Positions 1-5,312 of a DNA stretch of 6,803 nucleotides are shown here, one piece after another. Under the pieces are notes generated by a model. The model searched no databases. It saw only the letters and a program-made list of their open reading frames with translations, and was not told the DNA's origin. How positions within the stretch are numbered: position 1 is the first letter of the stretch; every line of letters begins with the position of its first letter. This DNA is from Pseudomonadota bacterium (GTDB lineage: Bacteria > Pseudomonadota > Gammaproteobacteria > Enterobacterales > Enterobacteriaceae). The position numbers were made by a program, and so were the translations under genes. The stretch lies in NCBI GenBank assembly GCA_023425455.1, contig JAFACP010000235.1, positions 1-6,803 on the forward strand, given 5' to 3'.

Positions 1-49
1 TGCGAAGAATAGCCGGACAATCTGCCCTTTCTCTTTGCAACGGCATGGT

Positions 50-2218
50 TTAGTCGGCAAGGCTGTCGAAAATTGTCCGGAATTTCAGGTGCTGTTTTCT
101 GAACAACGCGATCAGCTGCGGGTCGAAATGCCGTCCGGCGCCTTCCTCGATCGTCTCGCAGGCCTGTTCATGCGAAAAGCCCGGCTTGTAAACCCGCTTT
201 TGCCGCAGGGCGTCATAGACATCGGCCAGCGCCAGAATACGGGCCTCAATGGGAATTTGCTCGCCCTTTAGCCCTTCAGGATAACCGCTGCCATCCCACT
301 TCTCATGGTGATAGTGAATAAGATTTTCCGCCGTCGCGCCAAGCCCCAGCCCCTGAATAATGCGCCAGCCTTTCACCGTATGCAGCTTCATCTCGCTAAA
401 CTCGTCTGTGCTGAGCGGCCCCTGTTTGCGCAGGATCCGCTCCGGAACCGCAATTTTACCGACATCGTGCAGGGAGGCGAAATGTTCGATGTCACGGATC
501 ATTTTACGCGACAGCCCCAGCTCACGCGCCATCAGGCCACAGTATTTGGCCACCCGCTGAATATGGCTTCCGGTTTCGTCATCATGCGCCCGGTTGACCT
601 TCTCCAGCGCCTGCACAATATTGCGGTTGACCAGCTGGCTCTGGCGCAGATGCCTGCGCATCATTATCAGCATCCCGATGCTGAACAGCGCGGTGATCAG
701 CAGGATCACACTGATGATTTTTAATGTGTTTTTGGTGAGATTGGGGAAGAACGGCCGCGCTTCCTGACGTTCAATCTGGTTGCGAAATTCAGACAGCCGG
801 TGTACCTGAGTCAGCAGCCGGAACAGAGGGTGATCGGGTTGCACCCACGGGCCGATCAGATACTCAGAGCGGGTGACGCCGGCGACCTTGAGCACCCCGC
901 GAAACAGCTCATTTCCGCGCAGCGTTGACTCCATCGAGTTGAGATCGCCAAGGATAAAGTCGATTTTATTGTCTTCAATGGCGTCAATCAGCGCCTCAAC
1001 GTCGGGCTGAGGCACGATAATCACGTCGTTGCCAAAGCGACGCTGCAGGTAGGCTGCAGAAAATGATTTCTCCAGCACCCCCACGCGCTGACCGCGCACG
1101 CGCGCTTCATCCCATAAAAAAGGTTTCCCAATGTGATTGTAATAGACGTTGTGCCAGGCGATATCCGGGCCGATTCGTCCGTCGGCATGGGCAATATTGC
1201 TGCGTTCGGCGATATCGACCAGTCGAATGGGCCACTGGCTTGCGGGCAGGGTGGCGGCGTAGTTATCGATAAAATTGACCGTCACCGGCAGGTTAAACAG
1301 CTCGCGCATATCGTTGATCATATCGATGGCCGTGCCGTGATAACCCCTGCTGTCCTTCCAGATAAGCGGTGGAAAGTTCTCGTTTTTCGGTAACGTGATT
1401 TCCAGACGGTTATCCGCCAGCCAGGCGCGCTCTTCGGCGGTCATCACGATGCGGCTCAGCAGGTAGTCTCGTCTGCTCTTTTCCAGCGCCGCGTGCAGTT
1501 CGCCGCTGCGATACCACTCGCCGATAAAGGCGTTGATTTTGTCGCGCAGCGGACGCAGCCCGGGGCTGAACGCCAGCACGACCGGGATGCGCAGTTCGGG
1601 AAACGGTCGCGAGATAAGATAGTAGCGCGGGGTATTTTCCATCTCCGGAGCGTCATTAATATAGACATCCGCCTGATGCGTGCTCAGCAGCTGAAAGGCC
1701 TCATCGCTGGTGGCGACCAGACGCAGGGAGCGGAATTTGAGGTCCGGGTAGCGCTGTCGCACGCTGTCAAGCGTGGCGTCATCCCGGCGAAACAACACCC
1801 GGGCATGGCGTAACTGGTCGGGCGAGGTGACGACCATCGACAGGCTGGCGGCCACCACTTCATTATCAAACAGGCGGGCAGAGAGCGTTTTTGTTCGGGC
1901 GCGCGCTTCGGTTCGCAGCACCCCGGCGTAGACGCCATACTCATCTTTCGCGAAACGCTGGCCGATATCGCTGCCGGAAAGCGGCTTAAGCTGCAGGTTA
2001 ATACCCAATTTGCGGTTGATGGCAGTGATTAAATCAGGATAGAAACCGCGCCATTCTCCCTGCGGCGTGCGCCAGGACTCAACGTTACTGGCATCATACA
2101 TCCAGACCGGGATTGGCTCCTGCGCCTCAGCGGCATACAGCGCAGGTGAAACGCCCGACAACAGGCAGATAAACCAGAAAAACAGGACGATGCGTGGCGT
2201 TCGGCGGCGCGGATTCAC
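50..2218 (-). CDS. Membrane sensor with two periplasmic substrate-binding domains and HD-GYP cyclic-di-GMP phosphodiesterase domain
   Basis: The 722-aa product has a signal/anchor segment (residues about 10-28, possible cleavage after LYAA at 30), two SBP_bac_3-like Venus-flytrap domains (about 33-255 and 262-490), one membrane helix (about 499-520), a short linker and a C-terminal HD-GYP domain (about 543-722). The HD-GYP signature is complete: E548 and H552 in ETGSH, HDVGKI at 584-589, H613, HHEKWDGSGYP at 637-647 and D666. These match all metal ligands known for trinuclear HD-GYP enzymes, so an active cyclic-di-GMP phosphodiesterase is expected. The two external domains resemble the tandem sensors of BvgS/EvgS, suggesting that a periplasmic ligand controls the output; the ligand is unknown. 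The start is GTG at 2218, with GGGGA seven bases upstream; the next in-frame Met (residue 40) would remove the signal sequence. A weak promoter candidate is TTACCA/TATTCC (2277-2305). It is divergent from the isomerase gene. No terminator is visible in bases 1-49. E. coli K-12 has no close equivalent that I know. Confidence 0.9.
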   Translation of the reverse strand: MNPRRRTPRIVLFFWFICLLSGVSPALYAAEAQEPIPVWMYDASNVESWRTPQGEWRGFYPDLITAINRKLGINLQLKPLSGSDIGQRFAKDEYGVYAGVLRTEARARTKTLSARLFDNEVVAASLSMVVTSPDQLRHARVLFRRDDATLDSVRQRYPDLKFRSLRLVATSDEAFQLLSTHQADVYINDAPEMENTPRYYLISRPFPELRIPVVLAFSPGLRPLRDKINAFIGEWYRSGELHAALEKSRRDYLLSRIVMTAEERAWLADNRLEITLPKNENFPPLIWKDSRGYHGTAIDMINDMRELFNLPVTVNFIDNYAATLPASQWPIRLVDIAERSNIAHADGRIGPDIAWHNVYYNHIGKPFLWDEARVRGQRVGVLEKSFSAAYLQRRFGNDVIIVPQPDVEALIDAIEDNKIDFILGDLNSMESTLRGNELFRGVLKVAGVTRSEYLIGPWVQPDHPLFRLLTQVHRLSEFRNQIERQEARPFFPNLTKNTLKIISVILLITALFSIGMLIMMRRHLRQSQLVNRNIVQALEKVNRAHDDETGSHIQRVAKYCGLMARELGLSRKMIRDIEHFASLHDVGKIAVPERILRKQGPLSTDEFSEMKLHTVKGWRIIQGLGLGATAENLIHYHHEKWDGSGYPEGLKGEQIPIEARILALADVYDALRQKRVYKPGFSHEQACETIEEGAGRHFDPQLIALFRKQHLKFRTIFDSLAD

Positions 2219-2356
2219 AGATGTTCCCCAGCGGTTTATTTCTCTTTGGATGCAGTCTAGCTAACTGTACGGACAGGGAATAGCGTTTTCGTAACTTTCT
2301 GGTAACGTGTCGATCGGCGGCAACTGACCTGAAATTGTGAGCGCATCTTCGTTTTT

Positions 2357-2371
2357 TAAAACAAGTTTTCA
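2357..2371. promoter_or_regulatory. KdgR-like operator candidate
   Basis: TAAAACAAGTTTTCA is an imperfect palindrome that fits most positions of the KdgR box as I remember it (TRAAAY-N3-RTTTYA). It overlaps the predicted -35 element, a position suited to repression. A second, weaker look-alike, TGAAAGCATGTTTAA, lies at 2379-2393 over the -10. Assignment to KdgR is inference from memory; another IclR-family regulator or chance in AT-rich DNA is possible. Confidence 0.35.
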
Positions 2372-2394
2372 CTTAATTTGAAAGCATGTTTAAT
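2366..2394 (+). promoter_or_regulatory. Predicted sigma-70 promoter of the RpiB-like gene
   Basis: TTTTCA (2366-2371) as -35 lies 17 bp from TTTAAT (2389-2394) as -10, with four and five of six consensus matches. This puts the transcript start near 2401 and leaves a leader of about 60 nt. It is the best pairing I found in the divergent region, but it is unproven. Confidence 0.45.
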
Positions 2395-2427
2395 TGATAG
2401 TAAGGTGAAGGCGAAACGGTATCCACG

Positions 2428-2441
2428 GCGGGAGCTCCCGC
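2428..2441. promoter_or_regulatory. 14-bp perfect palindrome in the leader of the RpiB-like gene
   Basis: GCGGGAGCTCCCGC is fully self-complementary and ends nine bases before the AGGAG ribosome-binding site at 2451-2455. As RNA it could form a 5-bp GC stem with an AGCT loop; as DNA it could be a repressor site. No function can be assigned from sequence alone. Confidence 0.3.
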
Positions 2442-2462
2442 ACAGCATTCAGGAGAGACAAG

Positions 2463-3101
2463 ATGAAAATTGCACTGATGATGGAAAACAGCCAGGCCGC
2501 GAAGAACCCCATCATCCTTAACGAGTTAAAAGCCGTCGCCGATGAGAAAGGTTTCCCGGTCTATAACGTCGGAATGAGTGATGAGCACGATCACCATCTG
2601 ACCTATATCCATCTGGGGATTATGGCGAGCATTCTGCTGAATTCCAGAGCTGTTGACTTTGTGGTCACAGGCTGCGGTACTGGCCAGGGGGCGCTGATGT
2701 CCCTGAATATTCACCCGGGTGTGATCTGCGGGTACTGCATCGATCCGGCGGATGCCTTCCTGTTTGCGCAGATCAACAACGGTAACGCGCTGTCGCTGCC
2801 CTTTGCCAAGGGCTTTGGCTGGGGCGCTGAACTGAATGTGCGCTTTATTTTTGAAAAAGCCTTTACCGGGCGCAACGGTGAGGGGTATCCGCCGGAGCGT
2901 AAAGAGCCTCAGGTACGCAATGCCGGTATCCTCAATCAGGTGAAAGCGGCGGTGGTGAAAGAAAATTATCTTGATACCCTGCGCGCCATCGATCCTGAGC
3001 TGGTGAAGACCGCAGTTTCCGGACAGCGTTTCCAGCAGTGCTTCTTCGAGAACTGCCAGGACAAGGAGATCGAAGCCTTTGTTCGCGGTCTTGTCGGTTA
3101 A
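2463..3101 (+). CDS. RpiB/LacA/LacB-family sugar-phosphate isomerase, long form
   Basis: The 212-aa cytoplasmic protein has the Rossmann-like core of the RpiB/LacAB family. VTGCGTGQG (68-76) aligns with the ICGTGIG loop of RpiB, placing C71 at the catalytic cysteine, and GYCIDPADAFLFAQINNGNALSL (90-112) aligns with the CHDAY...NDANVL region. It is about 60 residues longer than E. coli RpiB, with an extra C-terminal helical part (about 145-212). It lacks the N-terminal Asp-His pair that follows the first strand in RpiB (here MMENS), so the substrate is probably not ribose 5-phosphate. The start is supported by AGGAG at 2451-2455, seven bases from the ATG. The gene is a single transcription unit with its own terminator. 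KdgR-like sites upstream suggest a link to hexuronate or pectin catabolism; I recall a KdgR-regulated isomerase homologue called spiX in related bacteria, but cannot confirm identity here. Confidence 0.88.
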   Translation: MKIALMMENSQAAKNPIILNELKAVADEKGFPVYNVGMSDEHDHHLTYIHLGIMASILLNSRAVDFVVTGCGTGQGALMSLNIHPGVICGYCIDPADAFLFAQINNGNALSLPFAKGFGWGAELNVRFIFEKAFTGRNGEGYPPERKEPQVRNAGILNQVKAAVVKENYLDTLRAIDPELVKTAVSGQRFQQCFFENCQDKEIEAFVRGLVG

Positions 3102-3111
3102 CTGAACGTGA

Positions 3112-3135
3112 CCCGATAACCGGTGCGTTATCGGG
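3112..3135 (+). repeat. Inverted repeat (hairpin) after the isomerase gene
   Basis: CCCGATAAC (3112-3120) and GTTATCGGG (3127-3135) form a 9-bp stem around a 6-nt loop, ten bases past the stop codon. It has no T-run of its own and sits just before the terminator hairpin. It may stabilise the 3' end or back up termination. Confidence 0.6.
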
Positions 3136-3143
3136 CTCCGCCG

Positions 3144-3167
3144 GGCCAGCGTTAGCTGGCCTTTTTT
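3144..3167 (+). terminator. Rho-independent terminator of the RpiB-like gene
   Basis: GGCCAGC (3144-3150) pairs with GCTGGCC (3155-3161) around a GTTA loop, followed at once by six T (3162-3167). This is a classical intrinsic terminator for the plus strand. The last two T bases also belong to the stop codon (TTA on the plus strand, 3166-3168) of the convergent MFS gene. Confidence 0.88.
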
Positions 3168-4584
3168 ATTGCTTCATGGACACGGCGCTGCCGGCCTGTT
3201 TGCTCAGTCGCAGGGTATCGACCATCCCCGCCAGACAAATCAGTGCAATCGCAACAAACGCCAGACGAAAACTGATGCCGGGTAACGCGGCGATCCCCAG
3301 TAGTTCACTCGCTTTTTCGCCGATGCGGATGCCAATCGCCCCGAGGGTGATGCCAAGCCCAACGGCCAGCTGTGTTGCGGTGGAAAACAGGGTATTGGCA
3401 TAACTCATCTGGGCGGAAGGCACATCGGCAAAGGCCAGCGTACTTACCGCGGTAAACTGAATGGAGCGAAATACCCCGCCAAGATAGAGGATCAGCATAA
3501 TCAGCCAGACAGGGGTCTGCGGCGTAAGGAAGGCGCAGGCAAGCAGGGCGAAGACATTTAACGCGCCGTTGATCAGCAACAGCCGCTTAAAGCCAAGCCC
3601 GCGTATAAGCGGCGTGGTCGCAGGCTTAATGGTGAGATTGCCGACAAACACGGCCAGTACCAGCAGGCCGGAATGGAAGGCGTCCATCCCAAACCCCACC
3701 TGAAACATCAGCGGCAGAAGAAAAGGCACCGCGCTTATTGATGCGCGAAACAGCGAGCCGCCGTACATCGTGACGCGAAACGTCGGTACCCTGAGGGCAT
3801 CCAGGCGGATCATCGGCCACGGCACGCGCTGAAAGTGACGCAGGGCGAAAACCATCGCCACGCTGCCGACCGCCAGCAACAGCAGCGTCAGCCCCGCCTC
3901 AATATGGTGCCCGCCCATCGACTCCATGGCATACACCAGGCTCACCATGGCGACGGTGGTGGCCACAAAGCCGGTTAAATCAAAGGGACGACGGGTCTCT
4001 TCGGCAATGTCGGGTATCAGGCGCAGCGCCAGCAGGATAGCGACGATCCCGAGCGGAAGATTAATAAAAAAGATCCAGCGCCAGCTGGCGTAGCTGGTGA
4101 TAAACCCGCCGAGCGGCGGGCCAATAATGGGCGCCACGAGCGCGGGCCAGGTCAATGTGGCGATGGCGGCGATGAGCTGCGACTTTGGCGTGGTACGCAA
4201 AACCGCCAGACGCCCCACGGGTACCATCAGCGCGCCTCCCATCCCCTGAAGGACGCGCATGGCGACGAAGTGATCGACCGTCGAGGCGAGGCCGCACAGG
4301 ACGGAAGCCAGCGTGAAAATGGCGAGGGCTGTCGCAAAGACTTTACGGGCGCCGAAGCGATCGGCAATCCAGCCGCTGGCCGGGATCAGCACCGCAAGCG
4401 TAATCAGGTACGCGCTGATGCCGATATTTAAATCGACCGCCTGTACGCCAAAGCTCTTCGCCATATCGGGCAGTGCGGTGGCGATGACCGTCCCGTCAAG
4501 AAACTCCATAAAGAAGGCTCCGGCCACGAGCAGCGCCGCAGGCGATAAGCCACGGCGCGTTTTACCGGCGATGTTCTCACTCAT
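3166..4584 (-). CDS. MFS drug-efflux-type transporter, DHA2 family, MdtD-like
   Basis: This 472-aa inner-membrane protein is almost wholly hydrophobic helices. It carries the MFS marks of proton-driven exporters: D30 with GTVIATALP in the first helix, motif A GWIADRFGARKVF (71-83), motif B RVLQGMGGA (110-118) and the antiporter motif C APIIGPPLGG (151-160). Length and sequence (ISAYLITLAVLIPASGWIAD; GGALMVPVGRL) resemble E. coli MdtD as I remember it, but there is no mdtABC or baeSR beside it, so it is a paralogue of unknown substrate. I chose ATG at 4584: AGGA at 4590-4593 is five bases upstream, whereas for the ATG at 4590 the AGG would touch the start codon (no spacer). A weak promoter is possible (ATGACA at 4635-4640, TTTATT at 4611-4616, minus strand). 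It converges on the isomerase gene and is divergent from azuC. Confidence 0.9.
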   Translation of the reverse strand: MSENIAGKTRRGLSPAALLVAGAFFMEFLDGTVIATALPDMAKSFGVQAVDLNIGISAYLITLAVLIPASGWIADRFGARKVFATALAIFTLASVLCGLASTVDHFVAMRVLQGMGGALMVPVGRLAVLRTTPKSQLIAAIATLTWPALVAPIIGPPLGGFITSYASWRWIFFINLPLGIVAILLALRLIPDIAEETRRPFDLTGFVATTVAMVSLVYAMESMGGHHIEAGLTLLLLAVGSVAMVFALRHFQRVPWPMIRLDALRVPTFRVTMYGGSLFRASISAVPFLLPLMFQVGFGMDAFHSGLLVLAVFVGNLTIKPATTPLIRGLGFKRLLLINGALNVFALLACAFLTPQTPVWLIMLILYLGGVFRSIQFTAVSTLAFADVPSAQMSYANTLFSTATQLAVGLGITLGAIGIRIGEKASELLGIAALPGISFRLAFVAIALICLAGMVDTLRLSKQAGSAVSMKQ

Positions 4585-4698
4585 TTTCATCCTGCCAATT
4601 CAAAAAAAATAATAAAAATTTACTGAATTTTTAATGTCATAACCTGCAGATTTCACGGCGATTTTTTAACGAATTCGCATCATTGCTCTCTTTTTTGG

Positions 4699-4714
4699 TG
4701 TGACCAGCATCACA
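4699..4714. promoter_or_regulatory. Strong CRP-binding site upstream of azuCR
   Basis: TGTGA-CCAGCA-TCACA is a perfect match to the CRP core TGTGA-N6-TCACA. Its centre (4706.5) lies about 48 bp upstream of the predicted azuCR start. It sits between azuCR and the divergent MFS gene and could act on either. E. coli azuCR is, as I recall, repressed by CRP, so this fits the RNA better. Confidence 0.75.
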
Positions 4715-4738
4715 AAAACATTGATTTTTGTGATGCTG
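4705..4738. repeat. 14-bp inverted repeat in the azuCR promoter
   Basis: CAGCATCACAAAAA (4705-4718) and TTTTTGTGATGCTG (4725-4738) are exact reverse complements separated by six bases (CATTGA). The arms join the downstream half of the strong CRP site to the upstream half of the weaker one, so the symmetry partly reflects paired CRP half-sites. The match extends beyond those halves. Confidence 0.75.
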
Positions 4739-4748
4739 CTCATATTAT
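4721..4748 (+). promoter_or_regulatory. Predicted sigma-70 promoter of azuCR
   Basis: TTGATT (4721-4726) and TATTAT (4743-4748) are separated by 16 bp, giving a start near 4755. The resulting transcript to the terminator (about 155 nt) is close to the 164 nt I recall for E. coli AzuCR, which supports the placement. Confidence 0.6.
4729..4744. promoter_or_regulatory. Second, weaker CRP-like site over the azuCR promoter spacer
   Basis: TGTGA-TGCTGC-TCATA matches nine of the ten core CRP positions. Its centre (4736.5) is exactly 30 bp from that of the strong site and falls between the predicted -35 and -10. CRP bound here would block RNA polymerase, consistent with CRP repression of this RNA. 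Confidence 0.5.
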
Positions 4749-4796
4749 GTGTGCATCAAAAATAACACCTGCATAACACGTTACCGGAGCATCACT

Positions 4797-4880
4797 ATGA
4801 AACTGCGCAAAATCCTGAAAAGCATGTGGGCTAACTACTGCAACACATTTAAAGACGTGCCGCCGGGCGCGATGTTCTGA
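4797..4880 (+). CDS. azuC: AzuC small amphipathic membrane-associated protein, 27 aa
   Basis: The ORF reads MKLRKILKSMWANYC followed by NTFKDVPPGAMF and a tandem TGA TAA stop. I recognise it as AzuC: the E. coli protein, as remembered, has the same KLRKILKSM start and TFKDVPPG tail with 28 residues, so this copy lacks the final Arg and has a few substitutions (Trp at 11, Ala at 12, Asn at 16, Ala at 25). The basic, amphipathic N-terminal helix fits peripheral membrane association. In E. coli AzuC binds the aerobic glycerol-3-phosphate dehydrogenase GlpD. GGAG at 4786-4789 lies seven bases before the ATG. The stop codon touches the terminator stem. It lies upstream of yecJ on the same strand but is separated from it by the terminator. 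Standard gene finders usually miss an ORF this short. Confidence 0.87.
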   Translation: MKLRKILKSMWANYCNTFKDVPPGAMF

Positions 4881-4881
4881 T

Positions 4882-4909
4882 AAAAAAACCTGCTTCGGCA
4901 GGTTTTTTT
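4882..4909 (+). terminator. Rho-independent terminator of azuCR
   Basis: AAAAAAACCTGC (4882-4893) pairs perfectly with GCAGGTTTTTTT (4898-4909) around a TTCG tetraloop, a 12-bp stem ending in seven T. Pairing could extend through GA of the azuC stop codon (4879-4880) to 4912. A ribosome at the stop codon would cover the stem base, so translation and folding of this 3' end are likely coupled. Confidence 0.92.
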
Positions 4910-4951
4910 ATCTCTGCGGGCGACGAGAGGGAGATGAAAGGGCGTGCGTTT

Positions 4952-4960
4952 TGTTACTAT
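4952..4960 (+). promoter_or_regulatory. Candidate extended -10 promoter of yecJ
   Basis: TGTTACTAT fits an extended -10 (TG-N-TACTAT) with a start near 4967, about 20 nt before the yecJ ATG. No good -35 is visible 17 bp upstream. Because azuCR ends in a strong terminator, yecJ probably needs its own promoter, and this is the best candidate. Confidence 0.4.
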
Positions 4961-4987
4961 GGCGGCCTTTAACGAAGGAGAACCCCC

Positions 4988-5239
4988 ATGTCACAAAACC
5001 TGAGCGCCGATCAGGAACTGGTATCTGACGTCGTCGCGTGCCAGCTGGTTATCAAACAGATCCTTGATGTATTAGACGTTATTGCGCCGGTCGAAGTCCG
5101 CGAAAAAATGTCCACCCAACTGAAAAACATCGATTTCACCAGCCATCCTTCTGCAGCGGATCCGGTCACCCTTCGCGCAATACAGAAAGCCATCGCGCTG
5201 ATTGAGCTGAGATTCACGCCGCAGGGTGAGTCTCACTAA
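4988..5239 (+). CDS. yecJ: YecJ, DUF2766 family small protein
   Basis: This 83-aa soluble protein has no signal peptide or membrane segment. I recognise it as YecJ (DUF2766), conserved in Enterobacteriaceae; the stretches [14 protein letters not shown] (17-30), EVREKMS (36-42) and [16 protein letters not shown] (68-83) are near-identical to the E. coli protein as I remember it. It is predicted to be mainly helical. No biochemical function is known to me. AAGGAG at 4975-4980 is seven bases before the ATG. It follows azuC on the same strand, an order I also recall in E. coli K-12, and converges with the DcuB-like gene, with a shared hairpin between them. Confidence 0.87.
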   Translation: MSQNLSADQELVSDVVACQLVIKQILDVLDVIAPVEVREKMSTQLKNIDFTSHPSAADPVTLRAIQKAIALIELRFTPQGESH

Positions 5240-5280
5240 AATAAACCGATGTTTTGAAATTAGAAACACTTTTCTGACAA

Positions 5281-5304
5281 CAGGGCGACAGTGCTGTCGC
5301 CCTG
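5281..5304. terminator. Hairpin between yecJ and the DcuB-like gene, probable terminator
   Basis: CAGGGCGACA (5281-5290) pairs with TGTCGCCCTG (5295-5304) around GTGC, a strong 10-bp GC-rich stem. It is 8 bases past the stop codon of the minus-strand transporter and 41 past that of yecJ. Neither side has a clean T-run (minus strand: TTGTCAG), so it may be a weak bidirectional terminator or an RNA-end stabiliser. Confidence 0.55.
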
Positions 5305-5312
5305 CGTTGCAA

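Larger units (their letters stand above)
4755..4909 (+). ncRNA. azuCR: AzuCR dual-function RNA (small mRNA and sRNA)
   Basis: In E. coli this RNA encodes AzuC and also acts by base pairing (targets cadA and galE reported, from memory). Here the limits are inferred from the predicted promoter start (about 4755) and the end of the T-run (4909). The leader is about 42 nt, the coding part 84 nt and the 3' tail is almost wholly terminator. I could not locate target-pairing segments, so the sRNA role is carried over from homology. Confidence 0.6.

Noticed and set aside
2313..2340. Flagellar sigma-28 promoter for the HD-GYP gene (GCCGATCG on the minus strand)
   Set aside because: Only six of eight -10 bases match and there is no TAAA at the required spacing upstream.
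2335..2351. Possible CRP or lac-operator-like site (TTGTGAGCGC) between the HD-GYP and isomerase genes
   Set aside because: Only the TGTGA half matches; the second half (CTTCG) is far from TCACA and there is no palindrome.
4585..4590. Upstream ATG at 4590 as the start of the MFS gene
   Set aside because: AGG would directly touch this ATG with no spacer, while it is correctly spaced for the ATG at 4584.
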